A stretch of DNA of 43,562 nt from W0P28-013 sp963621145 (GCA_963621145.1 CAVFDI010000009.1:1-43562), one strand, 5' to 3'. Counted from the stretch's first letter, positions 7,222-15,990 are shown. A program made the numbers and translations. Notes: a model not told the origin generated them from the letters alone.

Positions 7222-8201
7222 GTTTCAAAAATCCAGAATATCTGTGGTTGTTGTTGGTGCTTGTGCCAATGATTTTGTGGTATGTCTTTCGAATGTTTCG
7301 TTCGAATGCAAGTCTGCAAATATCTACCACCGAACCTTTTCACAACATGCCGCGCAGTCATAGGCACTACCTTTTTCATCTGATGTTTGCGCTGCGCTGT
7401 TCGGTTGTGGTGTTGCTCATTTTGGCCATTGCGCGCCCGCAACGCAGCAATCAGTATCAGACATCGACCACCGAGGGCATCGACATAATGGTTACGCTCG
7501 ACGTTTCGGGAACTATGCTTGCCGAGGATCTCAAACCAAATCGACTTGAAGCCGCAAAAAAAGTGGCTACCGAGTTCATCTCAGGTCGACCGAACGACAA
7601 CATTGGTTTGGTGGTTTTTGCTGGCGAAAGTTTTACGCAATGCCCGCTCACAAGCGACCATGCCGCGGTTGTCAATCTTTTTAATGGCGTGGAATATGGT
7701 TTGATTGACGACGGCACTGCCATCGGTCTTGGTTTGGCCAACGCCGTGAGCCGCATAAAAGACAGCGAGGCGAAATCGAAAGTGGTGATTTTGCTTACCG
7801 ACGGCTCGAACAATGCTGGCGATGTGGCGCCGCTCACCGCTGCCGAAATGGCGCAGGCTTTTGGCATTCGCGTCTATACTATTGGCGTGGGAACGCGCGG
7901 CGAAGCACCCTATCCGTTCCAAACTCCATACGGCGTGCGCTATCAGAACATTCCTGTGGATATCGACGAACCGATGTTGCGCGACATTGCCGACATGACT
8001 GGCGGTGCCTATTTTCGCGCCACCGACAATAATAAACTGCGCGCCATCTACGAAGAAATAGACCAGATGGAGAAGACAAAACTGCGCGTGAACGAATATA
8101 GCAAAAAGAGCGAAGAATTTTTGCCATTTTTGCTCGCTGCATTCGTACTTTTTGTGATGGAAATTGTGCTGCGCCACACCATTTTGAAACGTCTACCTTA
8201 G
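7218..8201 (+). CDS. batA: BatA, membrane-anchored VWA protein
   Basis: A 327-residue VWA protein of the Bacteroides aerotolerance system. Two N-terminal membrane segments (about 8-25 and 53-72) are followed by the conserved IARPQRS junction, the MIDAS motif DVSGT (95-99) and TDGSNNAGD, and a C-terminal membrane segment (LPFLLAAFVLFVMEIVLRH) ends the protein. The VWA domain binds a divalent metal and probably contacts BatB or other partners. It is translationally coupled to the previous gene through ATGA. About 100 non-coding bases separate it from batB, an unusual break in an otherwise tight operon. Confidence 0.95.
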   Translation: MSFKNPEYLWLLLVLVPMILWYVFRMFRSNASLQISTTEPFHNMPRSHRHYLFHLMFALRCSVVVLLILAIARPQRSNQYQTSTTEGIDIMVTLDVSGTMLAEDLKPNRLEAAKKVATEFISGRPNDNIGLVVFAGESFTQCPLTSDHAAVVNLFNGVEYGLIDDGTAIGLGLANAVSRIKDSEAKSKVVILLTDGSNNAGDVAPLTAAEMAQAFGIRVYTIGVGTRGEAPYPFQTPYGVRYQNIPVDIDEPMLRDIADMTGGAYFRATDNNKLRAIYEEIDQMEKTKLRVNEYSKKSEEFLPFLLAAFVLFVMEIVLRHTILKRLP

Positions 8202-8259
8202 GGTAAATTAACAATGAAAAATGAATAATAGTGGCGGGTAACAAATTTTTCGTCCAATC

Positions 8260-8294
8260 AGAAATTTAGAAATTAGAAATTAGAAATCAGAAAC
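8260..8294 (+). repeat. GAAATTTAGAAATTAGAAA repeat in the batB leader
   Basis: Four units of (T)AGAAATT with period about 8-9, ending eight bases before the batB start codon. It is the only sizeable non-coding insert in the middle of the bat operon. Confidence 0.85.
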
Positions 8295-8301
8295 TTTACT
8301 G

Positions 8302-9324
8302 ATGTTTCGTTTTGCAAATCCACATTACCTTTATTTGTTGGCAGTGATTCCGCTGCTAATAGGGTTGTTTGTGTACGAGCAGCGGCTGTTGCGTCGTCGG
8401 TTGCGTGCATTTGGTAATCCCGCTCTGCTTGCGCGATTGATGCCGAATGTGTCGCGCACTCGCCCGTGCGTGAAGTTTGGCATATTGCTGGCAGCGTTGG
8501 CATTGCTGGTGGTAGCGTTGGCGCGTCCGCAGTTTGGCAGCAAATTGCAAACCGTTAAGCATCAGGGAGTTGAGGCAATGATTGTGCTAGACGTTTCGAA
8601 CTCGATGATGGCCGAAGATGTGCAGCCCAATCGTTTGGAGCGTTCCAAAATGATGCTCTCGAAGTTGATTGACCAGATGAACGACGATAAAATCGGTTTG
8701 ATAGTTTTTGCAGGCGATGCCTATGTGCAGTTGCCAATCACTGCCGATGCCGTTTCGGCTAAGATGTTTTTGCAATCCATTCAGACCAACATGGTGGCGC
8801 GTCAGGGAACGGCCATCGGCGCAGCCATCGATTTGGCGATGCGATCGTTTGGCGCAGAACAGAGCGATGCTGGGCGCACCATCATTGTCATTACCGATGG
8901 CGAAAACCACGAAGACGATGCTGTGTCGGCTGCCAAAACGGCTCACGAACGCGGCATTACGGTGCATGTGGTTGGCATTGGAACGCCTTCTGGCTCGCCT
9001 ATTCCCGTGAATGGCACCATGAGTTACCGCAAAGACCGCGAAGGCAATGTGGTGGTTACGAAATTGAACGAAGAGATGTGTCGCCAGATTGCGTCGGCTG
9101 GGGCAGGTGTGTATGTGCGAGCCGACAACTCGAACACTGCACTCAAGGCACTTTCGCAGCAAATCGAAAAGATGCAAAAAGGCGATTTGGAGACGCAAAC
9201 CTATTCGGAATACGACGAAAAATTCTACATTTTTGCGTGGATCGCGCTGTTTTTGATAGTGGTAGAATTTTTCATCTACAATCGCAAAAATAAGTTCTTT
9301 AGCAAAATAAAATGGTTCGATTGA
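8302..9324 (+). CDS. batB: BatB, membrane-anchored VWA protein
   Basis: A 340-residue paralogue of BatA with the same plan: N-terminal membrane segments (about 9-25 and 58-74), the ALARPQFG junction, MIDAS DVSNS (97-101), ITDGENHEDD, and a last membrane helix (IFAWIALFLIVVEFFIY). BatA and BatB are thought to form a complex in the inner membrane with VWA domains exposed to the periplasm or cytoplasm depending on the model. The 3' end overlaps batC by 13 bases. The leader upstream is an AGAAATT repeat rather than a normal ribosome-binding site. Confidence 0.95.
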   Translation: MFRFANPHYLYLLAVIPLLIGLFVYEQRLLRRRLRAFGNPALLARLMPNVSRTRPCVKFGILLAALALLVVALARPQFGSKLQTVKHQGVEAMIVLDVSNSMMAEDVQPNRLERSKMMLSKLIDQMNDDKIGLIVFAGDAYVQLPITADAVSAKMFLQSIQTNMVARQGTAIGAAIDLAMRSFGAEQSDAGRTIIVITDGENHEDDAVSAAKTAHERGITVHVVGIGTPSGSPIPVNGTMSYRKDREGNVVVTKLNEEMCRQIASAGAGVYVRADNSNTALKALSQQIEKMQKGDLETQTYSEYDEKFYIFAWIALFLIVVEFFIYNRKNKFFSKIKWFD

Positions 9325-10079
9325 TGCTGAAAATAGGGCGTTTTGGTTTGCTTTGCGGCGCTTTGATGTGCGCTTCGGTGTGCATGGCGCAGCAAGAGAG
9401 CAGCGATGTGCGGCACGGCAATAAGTCGTACGAAAACGAGAAATATGTCGACGCCGAGGTCGATTATCGCAAGGGCTTGGAGAAGAACAACAAATCGTTT
9501 TCGGGTGCATTCAATCTTGGCAATGCGCTCTATCGGCAGGAGAAGTATCCCGAAGCCGCTGAACAGTTTCAGAAGGCTGCCACGCTGGCTGGCGACGACA
9601 AACAACGTATCGCAGCGGCTTATCACAACTTGGGCAACTCGCTGATGCAGATGGGCGATTATGCCAAAAGCGTGGAGGCGTACAAGCAGGCTTTGCGCAA
9701 CAATCCGAAAGACGACGAATCACGCTACAATTTTGCATACGCTCAGCAAATGCTGAAACAACAACAAGAACAGCAGCAGCAAAATCAACAAAATCAGCAG
9801 AATCAAGATCAGAATAAGGATCAACAACAGCAGCAACAGCAACAAGAACAGCAACAACAAGATAAACAGGATCAACAGCAAAATCAGCAGCAGCAAAACG
9901 ACCAGCAGCAGCAAGATGAGCAGAATCAGCAAGAACAGCAACAGCAGCAGCACATGTCGAAAGAGCAGGCCGAAGAGATTTTGCAGGCATTGGAGCAGGA
10001 CGAGCGCGACACACAAGAGAAAGTGAAAGAGGCGCAATTGCAAAATGGCAAACGCTACAAAGTCGATAAAGATTGGTAG
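9312..10079 (+). CDS. batC: BatC, TPR protein with glutamine-rich tail
   Basis: A 255-residue exported TPR protein of the Bat complex. A signal peptide (about 1-26, ending CMA/QQ) precedes three TPR-like units between 33 and 145 (GAFNLGNALYRQEKYPEAAE; AYHNLGNSLMQMGDYAKSVE). Residues 149-214 are almost entirely Gln, with Asn, Asp, Glu and Lys, and a charged tail follows (SKEQAEEILQALEQDERD). Gln-rich tracts are common in BatC of Bacteroidota, but this one is long. The start at 9312 overlaps batB; a second ATG at 9324 would remove only four residues. TPRs suggest a scaffold for the VWA partners. Confidence 0.92.
   Translation: MVRLMLKIGRFGLLCGALMCASVCMAQQESSDVRHGNKSYENEKYVDAEVDYRKGLEKNNKSFSGAFNLGNALYRQEKYPEAAEQFQKAATLAGDDKQRIAAAYHNLGNSLMQMGDYAKSVEAYKQALRNNPKDDESRYNFAYAQQMLKQQQEQQQQNQQNQQNQDQNKDQQQQQQQQEQQQQDKQDQQQNQQQQNDQQQQDEQNQQEQQQQQHMSKEQAEEILQALEQDERDTQEKVKEAQLQNGKRYKVDKDW
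9758..9952 (+). repeat. CAA/CAG-rich polyglutamine-coding tract in batC
   Basis: About 65 codons dominated by CAA and CAG, interrupted by AAT, GAT, GAA and AAG. CAA and CAG alternate irregularly, so the tract is not a pure triplet repeat, which should limit slippage. Confidence 0.9.
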
Positions 10080-10109
10080 GCAAATTGCCTGATTTTTAGG
10101 AATTTAAAG

Positions 10110-11924
10110 ATGAAAAAAATACTTTTTGCAATAACATTTTTGGCGATGTCGGTTGCCGCAGTGGCCGACGAAGTTAGTTTCACGGCTAGCGCACCAAGCA
10201 GCGTGGCAAATGGCTCGAGTTTTCAGCTGGTCTATACCGTAAATGCCAAAGGCAAAGACCTGCGCGTGCCCGATTTTGCAGGCTTCGATGTGCTGATGGG
10301 TCCTTCCACATCGACCAGTTCGAGCGTGCAGATTATCAACGGCAACATGTCGTCCGAAACCATTGTGCGCTACACCTATGTGCTGTCGCCAACCAAGGAA
10401 GGCACATTCAACATTCCCAGCGCAACCATCACGGTCGATAAACAGCGTTATCAGTCTAATGCGCTCACAATCAAAGTTTTACCTGCCGATCAAGCACAGC
10501 AAAATGGCAATCGTGGCAATCAGCAGCAGGCGGTTGCACCGCAGCAGGGCATCACAAGCGACAATCTGTTTATGCGCACCATCGTGTCGAAAACGCACGT
10601 TCACGAGCAGGAGGCCATTTTGCTCTCGTACAAAATCTATTCGAAGGTAGATGTAGTAAATCTTGGCGATGTGAAACTGCCTGATCTTCAGGGATTTTTG
10701 GTTCAAGAAATTGAGCAACCGCGCGATTTGCAGTTCGTTCTCGAAAATTACAACGGCAGCAATTACAACACGCTCACGCTCAAGCAATATCTGATTTTCC
10801 CGCAGCGCGCTGGCACTATCGAGATTGAAAAAGCCAACTGCACCGCGGTGGTTCGAGTGCGCTCGCAACGCCAAGTGCGCAGCATTTTCGACAATCCTTT
10901 CGATGTTTATCAAGAGGTGAACAAACCGCTTGTAACTGCGCCAATCAAAATCACGGTCGATGCGCTGCCCACTCCGAAACCTGCCAATTTTTGCGGTGGC
11001 GTGGGTAGTTTTAGTGTCAAGTCGAGCATCAATGCAAACGAAATCAACGCCAACGATGCCATCACCATCACGGTGAAAATTTCGGGCAGCGGCAACATCA
11101 AACTGCTGAAAACGCCCGAGGTGAAGTTCCCTGCCGACTTCGAAACTTACGAGCCGAAGGTTACCAACGATTTCAAAAACACCACGAGCGGAGCAACTGG
11201 CACAAAGACCATCGAATATCTTGCCATTCCGCGCCACAGCGGCGATTACGAAATTCCAGAAACCACTTTTTCGTACTACGATTTGTCGTCGAAAGCCTAC
11301 AAAAGTCTGAGCATTCCTGCCTACACTTTGAAGGTGAACAAGGGCGCGGCGCAGGACAACTCTGGCGCTGTGAGCAACTTCACCAATCAAGAGCAGGTGC
11401 GCATGCTGGCCAACGACATTCGCTATATCGACACCAACGATTTTGCGCTCGCTCCGAAGGCGACACTTTTTGCTGGCACGGCCGAATTTTGGCTCTGCTA
11501 CCTTGTGCCGTTGCTGCTGTCGGGCTTGGCGCTGTGGTTTTTCCGCAAACAGGCCAAACAGAATGCTGACCTTGCTATGGTGCGCAACAAAAAAGCCAAC
11601 AAAGTGGCGCGCCGTCGCTTGAAGATTGCTGCTAAGTATCTGAAAGACAACGACAAAGCCGCATTCTACGATGAAGTTTTGCGGTCGCTTTGGGGCTATG
11701 TGGGCGACAAACTTGCGCTGCCGCTTTCGGAACTGAACAAAGAAAATATCGCCTCGAAACTAGCCGATCGACATGTGCCGCAGACCGACACCGACGCATT
11801 CCTGCAGTTGTTGAACGACTGTGAATTTGCTCGCTATGCGCCCACTGCCGACCAACATGCCGAAATGGATCACATCTTCAGCCAAACGCTAAACTTGATC
11901 GAAAGACTTGAGGAAACGATTTGA
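10110..11924 (+). CDS. batD: BatD, large periplasmic Bat protein
   Basis: A 604-residue BatD (oxygen tolerance family). A signal peptide (1-19, SVAAVA/DE) is followed by a long beta-rich periplasmic region. Its Ig-like pieces include SFTASAPSSVANGSSFQLVY, then a central region with FLVQEIEQPRDLQF and SIFDNPFD, then a third segment (SFSVKSSINANEINANDAIT). One membrane segment (about 452-470, FWLCYLVPLLLSGLALWFF) precedes a basic cytoplasmic tail with helical repeats (KIAAKYLKDNDKAAFYDEVLRSLWGYVGDKL). It is the largest Bat component and probably organises the complex. It lies 30 bases after batC. Confidence 0.93.
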   Translation: MKKILFAITFLAMSVAAVADEVSFTASAPSSVANGSSFQLVYTVNAKGKDLRVPDFAGFDVLMGPSTSTSSSVQIINGNMSSETIVRYTYVLSPTKEGTFNIPSATITVDKQRYQSNALTIKVLPADQAQQNGNRGNQQQAVAPQQGITSDNLFMRTIVSKTHVHEQEAILLSYKIYSKVDVVNLGDVKLPDLQGFLVQEIEQPRDLQFVLENYNGSNYNTLTLKQYLIFPQRAGTIEIEKANCTAVVRVRSQRQVRSIFDNPFDVYQEVNKPLVTAPIKITVDALPTPKPANFCGGVGSFSVKSSINANEINANDAITITVKISGSGNIKLLKTPEVKFPADFETYEPKVTNDFKNTTSGATGTKTIEYLAIPRHSGDYEIPETTFSYYDLSSKAYKSLSIPAYTLKVNKGAAQDNSGAVSNFTNQEQVRMLANDIRYIDTNDFALAPKATLFAGTAEFWLCYLVPLLLSGLALWFFRKQAKQNADLAMVRNKKANKVARRRLKIAAKYLKDNDKAAFYDEVLRSLWGYVGDKLALPLSELNKENIASKLADRHVPQTDTDAFLQLLNDCEFARYAPTADQHAEMDHIFSQTLNLIERLEETI

Positions 11925-12012
11925 TTTTAATTAAGGGTCATGAGTGAGGAATTCCTTGCAAACTCTGACAAATCCGTTCAACTTATAAACTCATCAACTC
12001 ATAAATTGAGAT

Positions 12013-12765
12013 ATGAAACGCCTTTTTACTATATTTTTCGTGGTTTTCGCTTTTGTGGCGGTGCATGCCGAAAATGCTGATTTGCAGCGTGCGACTGAAC
12101 TATACGCAGCGCAAAATTATGCCGAGGCTGCCGATGTCTATGCGCAGATAATTGCCGCTGGCGATGTGGCGCCCGAACTCTACTACAACTACGCCAACGC
12201 TTGCTACAAATCGAACCAAATCGGACTCGCTATTTTGAATTACGAGCGTGCGCTGGCGTTGCGTCCCAACTACGAAGACGCGCGTTTCAATCTTGCTTTT
12301 GCCAATCAAACCATAGTCGACAAAATTGAGCCAATTCAGCCATTTTTTCTCACTTCGTGGATCGATGCGCTGGGGCGGCTACTCTCGTCGAATGCGTGGG
12401 CATGGCTTAGCATTGCGCTTTTCGTGTTCTGTTTGGCTTGTGTGCTGATTTATGTCTTCAGCAAAAGTCGTTGGCTGCGCAAAACGGGATTTTTCTGTGC
12501 CATCTTTGCCTTGATTTTCTCCGCTTGCGCCATGGGTTATGCTTTCGAAGCCAAAAATAGGGCAGAGCAGCGCACCGACGCCATTGTGATGACGGGCGCA
12601 GTTACTGTGAAAAGCGCACCCGACGACAGCGGAACCGAACTTTTTGTGCTTCACGAAGGTACAAAAGTAACTGTGCGCAGTGTCTTTTCCGACGAATGGG
12701 TCGAAATCTCCATTGCCGATGGAAATGTGGGCTGGATTAAGGCTTCAGCAATCGAACGTATCTGA
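12013..12765 (+). CDS. batE: BatE, TPR protein with SH3-like domain
   Basis: A 250-residue protein with a signal peptide (1-19), TPR units (23-100; LYYNYANACYKSNQIGLAILNYERAL), two membrane helices (about 128-150 and 158-178) and a C-terminal bacterial SH3 domain (193-250; VTVKSAPDDSGTELFVLHEGTKVTV ... GNVGWIKASAIERI, in part). This layout is standard for BatE. The SH3 domain should lie in the periplasm, where such domains can bind peptidoglycan or partner proteins. An 88-base spacer after batD contains the repeated words CTCATCAACTCATAA. It ends the Bat set proper; the PAP2 gene follows after 12 bases. Confidence 0.92.
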   Translation: MKRLFTIFFVVFAFVAVHAENADLQRATELYAAQNYAEAADVYAQIIAAGDVAPELYYNYANACYKSNQIGLAILNYERALALRPNYEDARFNLAFANQTIVDKIEPIQPFFLTSWIDALGRLLSSNAWAWLSIALFVFCLACVLIYVFSKSRWLRKTGFFCAIFALIFSACAMGYAFEAKNRAEQRTDAIVMTGAVTVKSAPDDSGTELFVLHEGTKVTVRSVFSDEWVEISIADGNVGWIKASAIERI

Positions 12766-12777
12766 TTTTTTCCGATA

Positions 12778-13458
12778 GTGATTTCATTTTTCGAACAAAT
12801 AATCGAGTTCGACAAGCAACTTCTGCTGCTTGGCAATAGTTTTCACACGCCATTTTGGGACAATTTCGTCCTCATTTTTAGTGGAAAAATTGTCTGGATT
12901 CCAGCGGTTTTGGCCATTCTCTACGCCATTGTGCGCACGCAACGCCGCGATGCCATTTGGACCATTCTTTTTCTTGCGATTGCCATAGTTTTGGCCGATC
13001 AAATCTCGTCGAGCGTGATAAAACCGTTGGTTTGTCGCTGGCGCCCGACGCACGAGCCCACGCTCGAAGGACTGGTTACGGTGGTTCATGGTTATGCAGG
13101 TGGTCGCTACGGATTTGTGTCGTCGCACGCTGCCAACGCTTGCGCTGTGGCACTATTTACATCGCTCATTTTCAGGCGAAAACTCTACACCATCACCATT
13201 TGGCTTTGGGCGGTGGCGACCATGTATTCGCGCGTCTATCTGGGCGTGCATTATCCAGGCGATATCGTTTGCGGCGCTGTAGTAGGCTTGCTTTCGGCTT
13301 GGGTGGCTTACGCTCTGATGCGCCGTCTGCGCCCGCAAACGCTCACGCACTCCGACGATCCGCACCTCGACCGTTGCGTCGTGATTATTGCGTCGGTGGT
13401 GGCAGCAAGCGTTGTGCTGATTGCCGCGCTGAATCAGTTTTGGGAAGCGTTAGCATAG
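12778..13458 (+). CDS. PAP2-family membrane phosphatase
   Basis: A 226-residue integral membrane phosphatase of the PAP2 (phosphatidic acid / undecaprenyl-diphosphate phosphatase-like) superfamily. All three signature motifs are present: KPLVCRWRP (82-90), SSHA (115-118, in place of PSGH) and SRVYLGVHYPGD (151-162). Six hydrophobic segments surround them. It may dephosphorylate undecaprenyl diphosphate or a lipid phosphate, with the active site facing the periplasm. The start is a GTG at 12778, 12 bases after batE, so it is probably the last gene of the operon. The substrate cannot be deduced from sequence. Confidence 0.9.
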   Translation: MISFFEQIIEFDKQLLLLGNSFHTPFWDNFVLIFSGKIVWIPAVLAILYAIVRTQRRDAIWTILFLAIAIVLADQISSSVIKPLVCRWRPTHEPTLEGLVTVVHGYAGGRYGFVSSHAANACAVALFTSLIFRRKLYTITIWLWAVATMYSRVYLGVHYPGDIVCGAVVGLLSAWVAYALMRRLRPQTLTHSDDPHLDRCVVIIASVVAASVVLIAALNQFWEALA

Positions 13459-13489
13459 TTAGGAATTAGGAGTGAGGAGTTAGGAGTGA
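13457..13489 (+). repeat. TTAGGAATTAGGAGTGAGG repeat at the PAP2 stop codon
   Basis: AGTTAGGAATTAGGAGTGA followed by GGAGTTAGGAGTGA. The block overlaps the last two bases of the PAP2 stop codon. Confidence 0.85.
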
Positions 13490-13615
13490 AAGGGTAAATA
13501 TTACTGATTGCGAAAAGTTGAGGATGTCGATAATTTTCAAATGGATAATTGAAGCTGAACTAACTTCCTGAATCTCAGCGTAATGCGAAATTTTTTTGCG
13601 AAAATGTTGAAAAAG

Positions 13616-13647
13616 TTTTGCTGAATAAAAATAAAACTCTAAATTTA
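13616..13647 (+). promoter_or_regulatory. Promoter of the small HTH gene
   Basis: TTTTG at 13616-13620, a 19-bp spacer, then TAAATTTA at 13640-13647, one base from TAnnTTTG. It is 47 bases before the start codon. Confidence 0.6.
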
Positions 13648-13694
13648 CACGGAGAAAAAACCAAGAATTTATAACCTTAAAAAAGCGTATAACT

Positions 13695-13943
13695 ATGACT
13701 AAGACAATCACCTTCAACGAATTGCGCAAGATTAAAGACAGCCTTCCTTCGGGCAGCATGCAGCGCATTGCCGACGAACTTGGCCTCGACGCCGACACGG
13801 TTCGTAACTATTTTGGCGGACAAAATTTCAAAGATGGCGAGAGTTGCGGATTTCACATCGAACCGGGTCCCGACGGCGGCTTGGTGATGCTCGACAACAC
13901 CGACATTCTCGACGCCGCACTGCGCATTCTCAACGAGAAATAG
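13695..13943 (+). CDS. Small helix-turn-helix protein
   Basis: An 82-residue acidic protein. Residues 20-41 (SMQRIADELGLDADTVRNYF) fit a helix-turn-helix: helix QRIADEL, turn GLD, recognition helix ADTVRNYF. The following stretch (GGQNFKDGESCGFHIEPGPDGG) is Gly-rich and probably beta-structured. Similar small DNA-binding proteins of unknown role are common in Bacteroidales. The gene stands alone, with its own promoter upstream and a terminator 24 bases downstream. It is probably cytoplasmic; a regulatory role is inferred only from the HTH. Confidence 0.8.
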   Translation: MTKTITFNELRKIKDSLPSGSMQRIADELGLDADTVRNYFGGQNFKDGESCGFHIEPGPDGGLVMLDNTDILDAALRILNEK

Positions 13944-13966
13944 TCGATTGCACGACATAATTTTGT

Positions 13967-13997
13967 AAAAACTGCTCTTTTCGGGGCAGTTTTTTGT
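13967..13997 (+). terminator. Intrinsic terminator of the small HTH gene
   Basis: AAAACTGCTC (13967-13976), loop TTTTCG, GGGCAGTTTT (13983-13992), then a T-rich run. The stem is 10 bp with two G-T pairs. Confidence 0.85.
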
Positions 13998-14056
13998 TTT
14001 TGTGACACTAAGTCCGCAAAGCCAAAATCGAATTCTAGTGGCATCAGATAAATTAA

Positions 14057-14834
14057 GAAAGCGCAGAATTTTCNNNNNNNNNNNNNNNNNNNNNNNNNNN
14101 NNNNNNNNNNNNNNNNNNNNNNNNNNNNNNNNNNNNNNNNNNNNNNNNNNNNNNNNNNNNNNNNNNNNNNNNNNNNNNNNNNNNNNNNNNNNNNNNNNNN
14201 NNNNNNNNNNNNNNNNNNNNNNNNNNNNNNNNNNNNNNNNNNNNNNNNNNNNNNNNNNNNNNNNNNNNNNNNNNNNNNNNNNNNNNNNNNNNNNNNNNNN
14301 NNNNNNNNNNNNNNNNNNNNNNNNNNNNNNNNNNNNNNNNNNNNNNNNNNNNNNNNNNNNNNNNNNNNNNNNNNNNNNNNNNNNNNNNNNNNNNNNNNNN
14401 NNNNNNNNNNNNNNNNNNNNNNNNNNNNNNNNNNNNNNNNNNNNNNNNNNNNNNNNNNNNNNNNNNNNNNNNNNNNNNNNNNNNNNNNNNNNNNNNNNNN
14501 NNNNNNNNNNNNNNNNNNNNNNNNNNNNNNNNNNNNNNNNNNNNNNNNNNNNNNNNNNNNNNNNNNNNNNNNNNNNNNNNNNNNNNNNNNNNNNNNNNNN
14601 NNNNNNNNNNNNNNNNNNNNNNNNNNNNNNNNNNNNNNNNNNNNNNNNNNNNNNNNNNNNNNNNNNNNNNNNNNNNNNNNNNNNNNNNNNNNNNNNNNNN
14701 NNNNNNNNNNNNNNNNNNNNNNNNNNNNNNNNNNNNNNNNNNNNNNNNNNNNNNNNNNNNNNNNNNNNNNNNNNNNNNNNNNNNNNNNNNNNNNNNNNNN
14801 NNNNNNNNNNNNNNNNNGGTTCTGCGCTTTGCTT
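14057..14834. terminator. recA-side terminator hairpin, split by the assembly gap
   Basis: Left of the gap is AAAGCGCAGAATTTTC (14058-14073); right of it is GGTTCTGCGCTTTGCTT (14818-14834). The two arms are complementary over AAAGCGCAGAA and lie just after the recA stop on the minus strand. The intact hairpin at 18676-18709 has the same arms joined by a loop of a few bases. The 744 unresolved bases therefore sit exactly in the loop. Confidence 0.65.
14074..14817. other. Assembly gap (744 N)
   Basis: 744 unresolved bases between the small HTH gene and recA. Nothing can be said of their content, and long open frames running through the Ns on both strands are artefacts. The true size may be very different from 744; see the split hairpin. 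Confidence 0.99.
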
Positions 14835-14851
14835 AGTTTTATAAAGCAAAC

Positions 14852-15889
14852 TTACTCCGCCTCAGCAGGTTCAGTTTTGCCTTCACCTTTCACAAAATCC
14901 ATGATTTTGGCTTCGAGTTCGGCACTGAGTTCGGGATTGCTCTCGAGCAGTTTCTTGGTGGCATCGCGTCCTTGAGCCAGTTTGGCATCGCCGTAGCTGA
15001 ACCACGAACCGCTCTTTTTGATGATGCCATATTCCACGCCAAGGTCAACAATCTCGCCCGTGCGCGAAATGCCCTCGCCATACATAATGTCGAATTCGGC
15101 CTTGCGGAACGGTGGCGCAACTTTGTTTTTCACCACTTTCACGCGAGTTTGGTTACCTATCACCTCGTCGCCATCTTTCAGTTGACCAGCGCGGCGAATG
15201 TCGAGGCGCACCGATGCATAGAATTTCAGCGCATTACCGCCCGTAGTGGTTTCGGGGTTGCCAAACAACACGCCAATTTTTTCGCGCAATTGGTTGATAA
15301 AAATGCAGGTGGTGTTTGTCTTGTTGATGCTGGCTGTGAGTTTGCGCAGTGCTTGCGACATCAGTCGTGCTTGCAAACCCACTTTCGAATCGCCCATGTC
15401 GCCCTCGAGTTCAGCTTTTGGCGTGAGAGCCGCCACCGAGTCGATGACGATGATGTCGACCGCCGACGAGCGAATGAGTTGGTCGGCCACTTCGAGTGCC
15501 TGTTCGCCGCTGTCGGGCTGCGAAATGAGCAAATTGTCGATGTCGACACCAAGTTTGGCAGCGTAGAAACGGTCGAATGCGTGCTCAGCATCGATAATGG
15601 CAGCAATGCCTCCAGCTTTTTGTGCTTCGGCGATGGCGTGAATGGCGAGCGTGGTTTTACCGCTCGATTCTGGGCCATAAATCTCGATGACGCGTCCGCG
15701 CGGATAGCCGCCAACGCCCAAAGCGATGTTCAAGCCAACCGAGCCTGTGGGGATTACATCGACATGCTCAATGTGTTCGTCGCCCAATTTCATGATGGTG
15801 CCGCGACCTTGATCCTTCTCAATCTTGTCCATTGCCAACTGCAGGGCTTTCAGCTTCTCTGGAGACGGCTTCTTGATTTCTACTGCCAT
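14852..15889 (-). CDS. recA: Recombinase RecA
   Basis: A 345-residue RecA, full length for Bacteroidota. It polymerises on single-stranded DNA and catalyses ATP-dependent strand exchange in recombinational repair. Visible signatures are Walker A GPESSGKT (72-79), the Walker B-type IIVIDSVAAL, the family stretch ALRKLTASINKTNTTCIFIN and the DNA-binding loop EKIGVLFGNPETTTGGNALKFYAS (in part). The C-terminus is acidic (KGEGKTEPAEAE), as usual. The start MAVEIKKP matches relatives. It is transcribed from a near-consensus promoter at 15996-16026, separate from glmM upstream. Confidence 0.98.
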   Translation of the reverse strand: MAVEIKKPSPEKLKALQLAMDKIEKDQGRGTIMKLGDEHIEHVDVIPTGSVGLNIALGVGGYPRGRVIEIYGPESSGKTTLAIHAIAEAQKAGGIAAIIDAEHAFDRFYAAKLGVDIDNLLISQPDSGEQALEVADQLIRSSAVDIIVIDSVAALTPKAELEGDMGDSKVGLQARLMSQALRKLTASINKTNTTCIFINQLREKIGVLFGNPETTTGGNALKFYASVRLDIRRAGQLKDGDEVIGNQTRVKVVKNKVAPPFRKAEFDIMYGEGISRTGEIVDLGVEYGIIKKSGSWFSYGDAKLAQGRDATKKLLESNPELSAELEAKIMDFVKGEGKTEPAEAE

Positions 15890-15962
15890 AGTTCTAAATT
15901 TTATCTGGTTTCTTTTTGAAATTTATGCGCCAAAATAAGCATAGTTGCATTGCCAAATTCTC

Positions 15963-15990
15963 GCGACTTGCGACTTGTTACTTGCTACTA
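15963..15990. repeat. Period-7 ACTTGCG/ACTTGTT/ACTTGCT repeat in the recA leader
   Basis: Three 7-base units in tandem, ACTTGCG ACTTGTT ACTTGCT, within the recA 5' leader, just downstream of its promoter. In the sense of recA they read AGCAAGT AACAAGT CGCAAGT. Confidence 0.75.

Noticed and set aside
9758..9952. CAG tract as a phase-variation switch
   Set aside because: The units are triplets, mixed CAA/CAG and interrupted, so slippage would change length but not frame.
13677..14849. Open frames spanning the 744-base gap on both strands
   Set aside because: They are open only because unresolved bases cannot produce stop codons.
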